DNA of 64,000 nucleotides from Allolobophora icterica (Eukaryota; Annelida; Clitellata; Crassiclitellata; Lumbricidae): NCBI GenBank assembly GCA_963556255.1, contig OY744609.1, positions 18,047,293 to 18,111,292 of the forward strand, read 5' to 3'. Shown piece by piece: positions 1 to 11,750 of this stretch (position 1 is its first letter; each line of letters starts with the position of its first letter). The notes under the pieces were generated by a model. It saw only the letters and a program-made list of their open reading frames with translations, ran no database searches and was not told where the DNA came from. The position numbers and the translations under genes were made by a program.

Positions 1-990
1 TGTATTTTGATCGGTCTTTTTCTTCGTCTGATATCAGGTTATCAGGATTAATAGTGCAGCACATCGCCGGTTGTTTCAGCGAATATCGATAAATCATTGT
101 ATTTCTTTCTAAACTGAACTGTCGTATATTTTCAGTTTAAGCATTTGTTATCAGTAGACATCTTGAATATATGATCCAGGCTGCATGAGCTGATATCTCA
201 TTTGATCAAATACACTATAGGGCCTATAGGTCTATATGATCTGCATCCTAGGCGTCTATTAATTGTCGATCCATGTACAGTTTACCTTACTGTTTTAACC
301 GTACACATGTAAAAACAACAAAGTAAAGAAGAACAATCATGGTGCCAAGCTTAATCAAGCAAATATACTGCAGCCAGCCGGCTAGCACGCATTCTATCTT
401 AAAAGCCGTGTGGCTAAAATTGCGAATTTCTAGTAATGAAGGAAATGAGTTAGGACAGTAATCAAGCCGCTAAGCAAATATTGTAGTGTAATACGGAGGT
501 CATACAACAACAGCATTTCCTAAATTAGGTTAATAACACTTTAATGGTCAAATATGCAAAGGGTTCGTTATACCTCAACTCAAAGGCCAGCAGCTGATGA
601 ATGTCCGTTCTGCACGAACACGTGGCGTCAAGAATATTTGGACGCTGTAGGCCTACCATCAGATGGTGTCAACTGTCCATATAGGTGAGCATAACCGCGT
701 GTTGTGAACGTGTTTTTGTCATTCATCATCCTCAGTGCAATACACAGAACAATTATATTTGTAAACGTTACCTTCTGTCAAGCTGGAAGAAAAATGTTGG
801 TCGAAGCAGACGTCCAAACGAGAACCTGTCAAACTGGAAGCTTACAGCTGTTTCAGATATGTACTATATAAATACCTGGTTACATTATATACATAGCCAT
901 TGGCAAGGAAGTTCTTATCTGTGTGCAAAATTGACTAATTTGCCTACCATATTGGTCTTGTTTTAACTCGCAATCACATTCGCTCACATG
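1..990. other. No gene seen
   Basis: Mixed-composition DNA with scattered AGGCCTA words. Short open frames occur but have no recognisable domain, splice context or coding bias. Confidence 0.5.
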
Positions 991-1185
991 TCACGTATCA
1001 TTATCAGCAGGATTCATGAGCCGAAGGCCCGTAGGTGTTCTAATCACTTTTTCCCAAAGTCCTTGGCCTTGTGCTAATTTTCTTAAGATGTGCAGATCTT
1101 GTTTACACCAATCTTCGATGTCGTCTGTCCATTCTGTGTTAGGTCTGCCTCTCCGCCCATTTCCATCCATAGTTCCCATCATCAT
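991..1185 (-). pseudogene. LINE C-terminal remnant
   Basis: The minus-strand frame reads NGRRGRPNTEWTDDIEDW followed by an L-x-x-L-A-Q-x-x-x-x-W stretch. This is the usual C-terminal tail of one large group of non-LTR reverse transcriptases (G-[KR]-R-x-R-G-R-P-x-x-x-W-x-D-D-I, then L-A-Q-D-R-x-x-W). Nothing upstream resembles a reverse transcriptase core, so only the last ~60 codons survive. It belongs to a different subgroup from the 32.7-kb LINE, whose tail lacks the W-x-D-D-I segment. Confidence 0.6.
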
Positions 1186-1386
1186 AGTTTTTATTTTCTA
1201 TTGTCGTCCATTCTACATATATAACAGACTTAGTTTTCTCTTCATTACTGTTTGCAGTATCACGTATACTCACATATAATCATGACTTACGAATATGGGA
1301 TTGAGAGAATTTACAGATGACAGTTTGCTTATACATCTTAGTGGATTTTCATACTCGACTACGTCGCAAAGAAACCCACCGTAACA

Positions 1387-1545
1387 GCTCCTCTGCCTCT
1401 CTGGCAACCGGACTCGGAACTCCACTGGACATCGATATCTGGACAACCCCTCCGATTAGATGCAGCGCTCGTGAATAAGCTGCTGCTTTGCTTTTAGCTT
1501 TAGAGTAGCTTTAGAAATGTGGAGTTCACGGTTGCGATTACAAGT
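1387..1545 (+). repeat. SINE-like repeat, GCGCTATA-tail family (copy 1)
   Basis: It contains CTCTGGCAACCGGACTC, GGACAACCCCTC, GCAGCGCTCGTGAATAAGCTG and a degenerate GAGT-x-GC-x-TTA-x-AAAT tail ending in GATTACA-like sequence. Related copies occur near 4376, 7530 (reverse), 18497, 45041 and 62110. The family could be a SINE using the 3' end of a CR1-like LINE. Confidence 0.6.
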
Positions 1546-2494
1546 TCATCATCAGAAGATTGAGGGTCCAGCAGAATACGCAGAAGTATGCATGCCATCC
1601 GTAATGACGCACTTGTGTGTCATCTACACAGGCCATCGGAGGTACAGGATGGATGTCGTCAAATCGGCTGCTACTGTATCTGACAAAGACACCGTTTTTT
1701 ACTTTCTCATCAACGTTTCCGGAATAGCAATTCTAGCTACTTAGCGCGAATAAGCAAAATTAATACGTAACTCATGAAATATGCTTTTGTTTGGCGTGCT
1801 TCTGAAAGGTAATGAAATGGCACCATGCAGACATATGCTCTGCAACAATATATTCCTTAATAGTATATTGTATTGATACAATATACCACTAAATATATTG
1901 TAGCACAACAATATTCAATTCTACAAAGTCCTTCCATCGATCCAGCCTCTTCGATCGATCTTTCATCACACTCTTGTCTGACATCCGGTTCCTATAATGA
2001 CCTGTTGGATTTCGACCGGGTCTTTCCATAGGGTTATGATAATTGGACTTGAAACAACGACCATCGATTGATGCTTTGTGCATAGCGGAACGGCGCTATA
2101 AAAATCACCGGAGCAGATCAGATATGATGCAATACAATTGTCTGCTGGTTGACGGTTAGAAATGAGCATGTTGAAGGTCGAGATATAAATAGAAGAACTG
2201 GACTGGACAAATATCCTTTTGGAAGAGATTGAGGTCAACCATTTACAGAGCGAAACAGCCAGATTTGCAGCAGAGGTGATGGTGTATATGAGAGAAAGAG
2301 AGCATTAAGATAGGAAGAAAGATTAAAATGACACAAAGAATTGACGAAAACAAAAGAAACAGTAATTCATTTCTGTGGAAAAGATGCAAAATCTGAAAGG
2401 CTGATGAGATGAAGAAAAATCATTAACTGAGATCGATCGGGAGATTTGAAAATGCGTCTGAACGAGGCATAGTGGCGAAGGAGGGGAAAGAGAC
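1546..2494. other. No gene seen
   Basis: An inverted stretch of TATTGTA/TACAATA words lies at 1846-1912 (AT-rich hairpin). A GCGCTATAAAAATC fragment near 2091 is a further trace of the GCGCTATA-tail family. Nothing else was recognised. Confidence 0.4.
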
Positions 2495-2880
<386 letters not shown>

Positions 2881-3317
2881 GAGGGAGAGAAAAGAGAGGG
2901 ATGAAGAAGGAGAGAAAGAGAGCGTTGAGCAAACTAATGAAAAACAGCGCAGGTAGAAGAAAGCAATTAAATAGAAACCAGATTAAGGAAGTAATCGGTC
3001 GTCTGTGTCATGCCTCTATCGCCCACTACTGTACAGTTGGCTCAGTTGTTACCAAAGTACAAATATTTTAGACATCCCTAAATACGCCTTGTCACTGTCT
3101 TTCATTGCTATTCCTCTTGCTACCACCACATTACTACTTCGTCTTTCCATCTCTCCCATCCATACCTGGCCGCAGATTCCTTCATTTTCCTACACACACT
3201 GAGCTGGTTGTCCCGCCAACCGAACCTCGACAGTGAGATGCAGAACCTTTACTGCGGCTGGTCCACCCTATGGAATATGTTGCCTAGCAACCGGCGACAT
3301 TAGCTCCTTGGCCCATC
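2881..3317. other. No gene seen
   Basis: Purine-rich flank of the microsatellite followed by ordinary mixed sequence up to the hAT MITE target site. No coding signal recognised. Confidence 0.4.
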
Positions 3318-3325
3318 ATTCCTCC

Positions 3326-3738
3326 CAGGGCATATTTTAACTGTATAACTAGTGGGACAAATGTCCCAGTAGTCTTAGGATTTGTCCCAGTAGTCAGAGC
3401 GATTTGTCCCAGGCAATGTATGTATAACGTACAACTAGTGGGACAAATGTTGCAAGAATTTAAAGATTGGTTGGGAGACCCGAGAAAAGTTGCAAAAGAA
3501 GGTGATGACTAAAAATAAAGGTCATCAACTTTTTTCGGAGATGAATATAGAAATTTTGTTAGAAAAAGTCTAAAAGTTGTAAGTTTGTGAAGATTAACTC
3601 CTTAAAAAACGTTCTTCGACCAGATCATGGCCGACTTTCTCCGACCCACCTCTGAGAGACGAGTTCCAAAGAAAGATCATGAACTAGACCCATGGCTGAT
3701 TTTGTCCCAGTAGTCAAAATTCCTTAAAATATGCACTG
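3326..3738. mobile_element. hAT-type MITE with 8-bp TSD
   Basis: The left end is CAGGGCATATTTTAAC and the right end is TTAAAATATGCACTG, so the terminal inverted repeat is CAG[G/T]GCATATTTTAA. The exact 8-bp duplication ATTCCTCC lies at 3318-3325 and 3739-3746. CAG-type termini with 8-bp duplications are the hAT signature. Internally the TIRs extend into repeated modules around TTTGTCCCAGTAGTC (3370-3410, 3703-3716). There is no transposase frame, so it is non-autonomous. Confidence 0.88.
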
Positions 3739-3746
3739 ATTCCTCC

Positions 3747-4370
3747 TATCTTTAAACGCTTGAAAACCATTATTTTAGATCGCGGTTTTGCGTTGTCATG
3801 TCATAAACGCCTCAGGAGTTCCTGTTGACGACGACAGGCTACATAAATGTACTATTACAACTACACTTACTACTCATTCTACTCCTTATACCATCTGAAG
3901 CAGCATGAATCCTACTAAATGACCGACTTAAATTATTGTTGCTTTAGTTACAGGTCTATTAGCGATGCTATGCAGAAAATATTCAATTCTTTTAGCTCTT
4001 TTGTTTTCTAGATTGGCACAAACAGATTGGATTTCCTGTTGGTAATTGGATCCGCTTCCGCTCAAATTTCCGCTTCCAACCAGTAGAAACTGCCGCACGT
4101 TTGACGTTGTTCATCTCAGTTTAATTAAATATTAATCAATTCAAATTATGCATCCGACTCTGACATTTCTCATGGACCAGGAATAAGAATATTTTCTTAT
4201 AAAGCATTCGCTGCAGGTTTTGTACATTGTTGTTTTCGTGAATATTGGTTTGATGGCTGTTTTATTATCCCGGAATATTGTTTTTCAGTCCCTGAGTCTA
4301 ATTCTAAGTCTCTAATAAACCAAAGTTCTTTGAGTCATTGCACTTTGGATTAAACGACGGTGCACAAACT
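3747..4370. other. No gene seen
   Basis: AT-rich unique-looking sequence. No repeat structure, splice-bounded frame or RNA gene recognised. Confidence 0.4.
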
Positions 4371-4375
4371 TTATA

Positions 4376-4470
4376 CGACGCAGCGCTCGTGAATAAGCTG
4401 GTGCCCTGCGCTTAGCTTTAGAGTGGCTCTGTAGAAATTTGGAGTTTAAGATTACAATTCGGTTACATTT
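4376..4470 (+). repeat. SINE-like repeat, GCGCTATA-tail family (copy 2)
   Basis: It carries CGACGCAGCGCTCGTGAATA, GTGCCCTGCGCTTAGC and the tail GAGTGGCTCTGTAGAAATTT, ending in GATTACAATT. It corresponds to the 3' two thirds of the family. Confidence 0.6.
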
Positions 4471-5228
4471 GCGTTATCGTCGTACTGACAATTACAATTA
4501 CAATTTGCATGCATTATATAAATTATACAGAAATTAAATTTTTACCCAATTCATCTTCTGTTTTAACCATAAGTCTTTAGGACCACCGCTCGTTGTAAGA
4601 CCTGTGAAACTATGAGAATATCTTTCGTGATGATCTTCATGGTTGCCCATGATCCTTGATCGTTGAAGGACATTATAAGATGATTATGACGAGGTTGTTG
4701 AGATCGTGATAATGATGATTATGAGTACAATGATGAAGGTGATCACGATCCTCTCGCTCAGTCTTCTTTCCCATTCCTCATCCCTCTCACCATCGTCGTC
4801 GTCGTCATCATCATCGTCATTATCATAATCGTCGTCATCACCATCCCTATTGTAATTATCAACAGCAACTTCTTCTTTCTTAGTGGACAACAGTTCATGC
4901 TTACATAGTATAGGCCTACATACACACAAACACGTATTGACTACACAAGTTATCTTTTTCCTCTTAGGTCCAGTTTAAAATTAGTGTAATTAAATATATA
5001 GCGCTCCAAGACACAAAGCTATCTTGCTGACTTATGTATTCCAATCACACCTCATCCAAACACGACTAACTTCAGATCAGCTTCCTCTGGCCAGCTTTTC
5101 TCAACTTACAATAAAAGCTATGCGTTTAAAACGTTGGTTCTCATTTTGCGAATTCACTGCCACAACCTTTCAGGGACGATTCTCTTTCTCTATTATAAAT
5201 TCATTCAGTAAACCATTGCCTCCGCGAT
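4471..5228. other. No gene seen; short CAT/CGT-rich tract
   Basis: A short imperfect trinucleotide tract lies at 4790-4850. The rest is AT-rich without recognisable genes. Confidence 0.4.
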
Positions 5229-5237
5229 AGAGGTATC

Positions 5238-5318
<81 letters not shown>

Positions 5319-5409
5319 GTAATAGTAATAGTAATAGTAATAATAATAATAATAGTAGGCCTAGTAATAATAATAATAATAATGGTAATAATAATAATAA
5401 TAATAATAA

Positions 5410-5441
<32 letters not shown>

Positions 5442-5492
5442 ATAATAATAATAATAAAAATAATAGTAATAATAATAGTAATAGTAATAGTA

Positions 5493-5590
<98 letters not shown>

Positions 5591-5600
5591 AAGAAGAAGA
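5229..5600. repeat. Compound (AAT)n/(AGT)n/(AAG)n microsatellite
   Basis: About 370 bp of AAT units interrupted by AGT blocks (5295-5340, 5410-5440), ending in an AAG block. Open frames on both strands are homopolymeric artefacts. Confidence 0.95.
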
Positions 5601-5800
5601 GAAAAAAAACAACAACAACAACAAGTGGAGGAAGTGGAAGAAAAAGAAGAAGCAGAAAAAGAAGAAAAAGAAAGAAAAAGAAGTAGAAGAAGACAAAGAA
5701 GAAGTGGAAGGAGAAAAAAGAATTCGAGGAAGGCGAAGATGAAGGACACGTAAATCAAGAAGACCTGACTTTCTTCAGCAGTCTTGCCCGATAACCAGAG

Positions 5801-6085
5801 CAGAGGCGCCCGCAGGCTTAAAAAAATTGGACGCACAACAGAAATTTCAATTTAGATAACATCTAAATGCTTTAACATGCCGTGTTGCCGTTTAATAAAA
5901 TACTGTTTTCTGTGAGCATTTATTTCCGCTCTTGATCAAAAATAATTTAAGAATGTTCGTTTTGCAAGTTATACAGGTGTTTCAATTGCTTTCAAAAATA
6001 TCGATGCGAAGCCTATTCCTTGTGTGGGTTTGATTTGGTGGGTGGACGCACGTGCGTCCAGTGCGTCACGCTGCGGGCGCCCCTA
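5801..6085. mobile_element. hAT-type MITE with 8-bp TSD
   Basis: The left end is CAGAGGCGCCCGCAGGCT; the right end is GCTGCGGGCGCCCCTA. The inverted core GGCGCCCGCAG is perfect. The exact 8-bp duplication AACCAGAG lies at 5793-5800 and 6086-6093. A CACGTGCG palindrome sits near the right end. No coding capacity. Confidence 0.85.
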
Positions 6086-6093
6086 AACCAGAG

Positions 6094-7004
6094 ACAGCCA
6101 ATGCTAAGTTACAAAACATCCTGTATGAATTCTTTGATATGTATTTACTCTTAGTTGCAGTCAAAAAGTAACTTAAAGCGGACAAAGTTATACATCTAAC
6201 ATTTCCGAGAAGAACAGTAATTCTGCATTGCAACAACTGTTTATTTATTAAGTTTTATAGTAATCAGGCGTAATTTGAATGAATAGGTCAGTTATAAAAT
6301 GCAGACTTTTTCGTATCACTTTGCATATATCTATTGGAACATTTATGTTCGTTAAGATACGTATAATTTATAAAGTTATGTGTGCATAAATTATTATTTG
6401 GTTGAGTGGAAGAAGGTGTCCTGGAGTTATCCTGAATTCAACTAAGAGCGTTTCCTTTGCATCTTTCGTCTATGGACGTGATGAGAGCATGTGGATGGAA
6501 TTTAAATCGCTGGATAAAGATGTAACCACGGATTCAGCGCAAATCTATAATAAATGAATACACATTTTAGTAATGCATCACTTTAATTTTGAGTTTGGTT
6601 GTGGACAACCTGCCTTAGCAATCCATTGTCTCTTTTCCACCATCTGGCACTTCCTTCCTTTACTTCCCTCTTTGCCCTTCTCTTCTATTCTCCTGGCTTC
6701 GTATAGCGGAACCCCGTGGGCGAATGAGAACCAGAATAGTAGGTTACGGACTATTGCAATTTTAATTGTAATTAGAAACTTCTATAGCGCCGATATCTAA
6801 CTCACAGAGCACAAAGCATCAACCGATGGCGCACTAAACTGAAGCCGCAGTCAGGTCAATACCCGGAAATTATGTCCGCTGAAAGACAGAAACAGGTTGT
6901 TGTGGATAGGCCATGGTGGACTGTGGCCGATAATCCCGCCAATTTCAGTTCAATAAGAAATCTCTGCCAAGAATTCTGCGGCCACGGAATCGTTGGCCCT
7001 CTCC
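6094..7004. other. No gene seen; reverse GCGCTATA fragment
   Basis: The segment TTAGAAACTTCTATAGCGCC at 6771-6790, followed by CAAAGCATCAACCGATGGCG, is a reverse-strand fragment of the GCGCTATA-tail repeat family. The rest is unassigned. Confidence 0.45.
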
Positions 7005-7104
7005 CCCTCTTCCCCGCTTCACCTCTCCCCTCTTCCCCTATCTCCTCTCCCCTCCTCCCCTCCTCCCCTCTTCCCTCTCCCCTCTTCCCCTCTTCCCCTC
7101 TTCG
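7005..7104. repeat. Pyrimidine tract (CCTCTTCC-like)
   Basis: About 100 bp almost entirely C and T on the plus strand, made of imperfect CCCCTCTT units. Polypurine/polypyrimidine mirror tracts of this kind can form triplex DNA. Confidence 0.8.
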
Positions 7105-7529
7105 GTTGAACATTTAGTACTTGCTTAAGTCTGGGCCTGTGCTGCGGCGTTTCTAACTCATATCGCCACTGAGGCGTATATTAAACAAAGTTATCACTCA
7201 CATACTACTAATAATAGTTAGTCTAATTACACAGCCGGTCACTTCTAAGGCACCTCTGTCTAATGAACAGGTTAATGAATTATGAAGAGATAAAAAAACA
7301 GGCAGAAATATCAAGTTCTGTCCGTCTGGCAATCGTCTGCAGAAATTGACAGGTTGAAAAAGATTTAGAGATAGGAGAGGGATGGTATTACTATCCAATG
7401 TACATGTACATGTACATGCACAAGGCATCAACCGATAATGATTAATATAAAGCAGAATTTCCAGATCAGTCCGTGAGACAGACAAACATCCTATGGTTGA
7501 TCTAATCGTCCATTGAAAAGGTGTAGGTA

Positions 7530-7640
7530 TCAATCGTAATCGTAAACCCCAAATTTCTAAAGCGCCATTTGATAGCCAAGCGCAGGGCACCTGCTTATTC
7601 ACGAGCGCTGCGTCAAATCAGAGACGTTATCCAAAGGGTA
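7530..7640 (-). repeat. SINE-like repeat, GCGCTATA-tail family (copy 3, reverse)
   Basis: Reverse complement of the family: AAATTTCTAAAGCGCC, then CAAGCGCAGGGCACCTGCTT, then ATTCACGAGCGCTGCGTC and ATCAGAGACG. It sits next to a CATGTA repeat (7396-7418) and a CAAGGCATCAACCGAT fragment. Confidence 0.6.
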
Positions 7641-8005
7641 GACAAAAGGAGGTCCGAGTCTCAAGTGCCTCCTGAATAAAGCAAATCGGTATTTCCATAG
7701 AAATGATCGCTTGATTATTTTACATGATATTTAATTTCATTTTCCGCAGGGTAGGCCTACAAAAGACAACCGCTTATAAGAGAAAGGATGAAAATCAGTA
7801 CAAACTGAACATGTAATTAGCCAGAAAGAAAGAGTAAAACTCAATTAAGTCATTTAAATTTAAACCCGTACTTAAAGCAACCACCCACAACTTCATTCCA
7901 AGCAAGAAAGTTGTTACGTATCGTCCTTACAATATCTGCGTTTGAATTTAAAGAAAATTTAAATAAAACACTCATGTATAAGATGACAGCCACGAACAAA
8001 TCCAT
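7641..8005. other. Putative 3' flank or intron of the EGF-like gene
   Basis: No coding sequence seen. If the donor at 8011-8006 is used, this is intronic sequence downstream (on the minus strand) of the stop codon. Confidence 0.4.
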
Positions 8006-8026
8006 ACTCACCGCTGTAAGTTCAGA

Positions 8027-8524
8027 TTAATAGGAAACCAAGTCTTGGACGTTATCGTTCTGTGCGATGTCGGTCAGCTTATCTAGTAACCCCCGCAGCT
8101 GCGCGTGATTTCGTTCTTCGCTTTCCACCCTCTTCGGCATTGCCTTAGACTCCTCAGGAAGAATCCAGTTGGCTGCCTTTACAGCCTTCGACCCTTCGGG
8201 AAGCAGCGCCCAGTTGTCCGCCTTGTTTCCGCTGGCGATGGCTTCCTGGATGGCTGCGGAGAGGTACTTGGTCGGCGATGAACGCTTGTAGAGGAACTGA
8301 CATTTGGGTCCTTTGTAGTCACCGAAACACTTGCAGCGGCAGTACCCGAAGATGTTGTTTGGCATGAGGAGCTTACCGCCGTTGAGGCAACCCTCGCAGA
8401 GGCTGTCTCCCCGCGCGGAGTTCCAGAGGAGGCAGAATATCATAGAGGTAACCATCGCAACTACAAACAGTCCGTGATGTCCACGGGAAGCAGTACCCTG
8501 GCCACAGAACCTCAAGGCTTTCAT
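8027..8524 (-). CDS. Secreted or type-II membrane protein with one EGF-like module
   Basis: 165 residues, minus strand. Residues 1-18 are polar/basic, 19-34 hydrophobic (signal peptide with a long n-region, or signal anchor), and A-R-G-D at 37-40 is a plausible cleavage zone. Cysteines at 43, 46, 62, 64, 66 and 75 end in C-x-C-x8-C with Y-K-G-P before the last Cys, the hallmark of an EGF-like fold; C1-x2-C2 is unusually short. Residues 102-130 hold two tandem ~15-residue repeats (A-[DA]-N-W-x-L-P-E-x-S-K-A). A K-R pair at 131-132 could be processed. The ATG at 8524 is preceded in frame by a TAA about 45 nt upstream. An acceptor (TTTTTTCCTGACTTCCAG) ends at 8606, so the exon starts near 8605; a GTGAGT donor starts at 8011, 16 nt past the stop. 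So UTR introns on both sides are likely. Family not recognised; it could be a growth-factor-like, matrix or venom-type peptide. Confidence 0.68.
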   Translation of the reverse strand: MKALRFCGQGTASRGHHGLFVVAMVTSMIFCLLWNSARGDSLCEGCLNGGKLLMPNNIFGYCRCKCFGDYKGPKCQFLYKRSSPTKYLSAAIQEAIASGNKADNWALLPEGSKAVKAANWILPEESKAMPKRVESEERNHAQLRGLLDKLTDIAQNDNVQDLVSY

Positions 8525-8605
8525 GTTTCCGATCTTAAGACGATCTTCAAGTAGTTTTTGACCACTTTAATCACCGATCAGTCGGTTGCTTTTAAATCGT
8601 CTCGG

Positions 8606-10361
8606 CTGGAAGTCAGGAAAAAACGTTGTTAATTTTCGTCAACGGAGGAAGAATTCTGAACGTTCTTTTCGGCTAAAGCACGTTGTTGGATATCACAACT
8701 ATCTAAACAAAGACAATCGCGAATACACATAGAGATTGTCGGATAGGCTAATAAGAGAATACCCCATTTGGTCAAGCGTGATATTTGCCAAACGTTGTCT
8801 TTACTTTAACACCATAAGTGTCTGACATAAAACTCTACAAAGAGGCGATTCGGGTCCATATTTATTTTCCTAATATCATTTATTCTAATTGATTTATGTC
8901 TATAATATATATAATATTCAGTTATATTCAGTAATTTACTCATTTATATTGGTTTATATCAATACTATTTATGACATAAATGGTATATTTTTTATTTTTT
9001 ATTTACTAACAAAAGCATATCTATATTAATTTATGTCATATTATTATCCATTTATGTCTGTTCACACTGCTTTTAAAGAATAGAGTCTTTGGAAACTTAC
9101 GGTTTCTGCGTTTATCAGTTACCGTCGGTTCGAGGAATAGCCGTCAGTCTGTGTGTGGCCGGTTCAAGTTTTAGATGCGCCGAACGAGAGGGAATTGGCG
9201 ACACTTATAGGTGCGCGCTGAACACCTGATGCCCGGTCGAGGCGAGACGCTCTCTTCCGGTCTGAGTTCTGGCGGGCAATAACTCGGCTTCGTCTGCGAT
9301 TAGCCCATCGCCGCTCTCATTTCCTGTCTTTGACTAGCACGTACCGACGATCGATCTTGAGGCATTAGCGCTTCGCATCAAGCGCAGAACGTTGCCTGTA
9401 TTAACGAAAATCTGTTGAAACCCTTCTCTAGCCAACGCTCGTGCATATCCTTTCTCTGTGTATGTGTCTACTCTCTCCATCTCTCTGTCTATGTGTCTGT
9501 CTGTCTTTCTCGCATCACGTCTTGGTGTGTCTGTCTTTGTCTCTCTTTCTGTCCTTTAACTGTTGATACTTTGTATTTTCTTATATCGACAGAGCTGGCT
9601 ATAAAACGCCTCTAAATGTCGATGACCGACTGCAAGAGACAGGGAGCCACCTCATCCCTTATTAATACGTAATTGGACAAATTTACTGCCATGCGATGTT
9701 CTGGGAATAATTACAATATAAGCGCCATGAAGTGCTTGGCTGCGGTAGTCCTCGGAACCGCCGCCATCCGCCGCCGCCGCCGCTAAGCCCTCAAGTCGAA
9801 ACCAGGCGATCGCTAAGCTATCGACTGCTAGCGACTTCGTTATCGTTAATACTTCGCTTATTGTGTTAATCGCGGTCTCTGAGTTTCGATTTTTAACACA
9901 GACATCAGCAGCAGGACAGGAGCAACACTTACTAATAAGATAAGAGTTACAGTGCAACAGACTAACGGTGCAACAATCAATCGATGTCAGGTCACCAGTT
10001 CTTTACTTATTACCTGCCCGAGTGGAGTTTGTAACGTTGCATGACGTAGCGGTGAAAATACGTTGGCTTTAACGTCTGCGGCCAGTCGACTAAGTCGTTG
10101 AGTCAGTCGCTAACTCATCAAGTCAGTCGGTAATTCCTTAGCGACTGACTTTGTGGGCTAACCACGAGTATGTTAGGCCTACCTGGCGTGTGATTGCAAG
10201 TGGAAAATTTACCAAGGTCAAGGTTTTGTAAGTTCTAAGATTTTCATGAAATTTAATCGAGGCTTCTATAATGAGCTTCAAACCTAGTCAGAAACCAGCA
10301 GAAATCCAGAAAGGTAGCTAATAGGCCCTATATAGCCTAAATACAATTTGACAATGTGGCA
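8606..10361. other. No gene seen; AT-rich block
   Basis: 8860-9060 is very AT-rich with repeated ATTTATGTC/ATTTATAT words. A small (CCG)n patch lies at 9765-9785. CAGTCGCTAA-like words recur at 10085-10150. The upstream promoter of the EGF-like gene may lie here, but no element can be assigned. Confidence 0.4.
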
Positions 10362-10369
10362 TATTCACC

Positions 10370-11742
10370 CAGGGCCGGATTAACCACTCGGGGGGCCCCA
10401 TGCTAATTACACACGGGGGCCCTATGTCGTATTGAGCATGGAATGATGGGGGATGCCGCATAGACAGGGTCAATGCTGTAGCCTGTATGCCATGTTGCTC
10501 AAGTTAGTAATCAATGCACATAACGCAACTTAAACGCTTTGCATAATTTGGGACTATCAGTCTTAAGGTCGTTTCAAATGTTTGTTACAGTTGGCCTATA
10601 TCACAACATGCAATTAGCTTAAAATTGTAATCAAAGTTCGAATCTGTTCTCTTCAGTTTTAACAGCTCAGAAGCATTTGCGACTTTTAGCAGCAGCAAAC
10701 TGTGTAATAATATCATCAACTGAAATCAAGTTAAGCACATCAATTTTAACACAAAGAAGTTACAATGTAGTTAGACGTTTGCGAATCATAGAAGTTTGCA
10801 GTTTGTTTTTAATCAGATTCATCTTACCGTATTTAAACAGCGTTCATCTGAACAAGTGGAGGTCATCAATGACATGAACACACGCAGAGTGATAGAAACA
10901 GACATGGGCGTCCATAGGAATTTTTCCGGGGGGGCTAAATTTTTCTAGGGGGAAATTTTTTCACAGGGGCAAAAATGACGCTTTTGCATAACTACTCAGG
11001 AACATAGAAAACGTGACAACTTCAAAATTCAGGGCAGAAGCCAATGGAAACAGAGATTGTTTCCAGAAGGTTCTCGGTGTACAGTAGCATAGCTAAAGCA
11101 GCAAGTGTGGCACAATCTCTAACTTTTCAAAATCAGCTAGTTAAACCATTTCGTCAGGAAATGTGTCAGGCTACAAATCTCTTGTGTAGTCCCTTTGTCG
11201 TGGAAAATTCTCAAATCTTGTCAGGCTCTAATCTATCAAAAGCTGTTACAATTTGGAATACATGACGATTCAACTTCACTGTAAACGTGAATTCTCTGCT
11301 TCAGGGGCGTCAACAATTAACTTATCTACAATAACCAAATTAGTTTCAGCACCAAATTTGTCTCTACCTTGCAAGATGAGTTCCCTTCTATGTGTGTGTG
11401 CCAGGAAACAAATCGCTTCGTAATAGAAACAAAAGTAATCTCAGCATATATTATTATTTTTTTATTGAAATAAGTCGAGTCAAAAGAAACGTATGTACAC
11501 AGCAGGTGGCTGCACGGCTGACATTTCAAATTTGCAATTTGCTTAGGCAAATTCTTGCTTAAACTGAAGCTAGTAAAACTAAGCTTTTTCTTGTGAACAA
11601 ATAATTATTTGGTGTCATAAATTCTGTGTTTGTCCATGCAGTATTCCGACTTTAGTCGGGGGGCCCCCTGTAAGCGGGGGGCCCCTGTAAGCGGGGGGGG
11701 CCCTGCTAAAGTATATTGAGCATACTGGTTAATCCGGCCCTG
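10370..11742. mobile_element. Non-autonomous hAT element, CAGGGCCGGATTAA family
   Basis: The left end is CAGGGCCGGATTAACC and the right end GGTTAATCCGGCCCTG, a perfect 16-bp TIR. The exact 8-bp duplication TATTCACC lies at 10362-10369 and 11743-11750. GGGGGGCCCC-type blocks lie just inside both ends. The interior (about 1.37 kb) has only short frames without recognisable transposase motifs. A GGGCGTCCATAGGAATTTTTCC stretch near 10907 may be a second, older insertion. The same TIR family recurs at 46691-48277. Confidence 0.9.
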
Positions 11743-11750
11743 TATTCACC

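Noticed and set aside
5201..5836. 211-codon hydrophobic open frame and overlapping frames on both strands
   Set aside because: Translation of AAT/AGT repeats (poly-Ile, poly-Tyr, poly-Thr).
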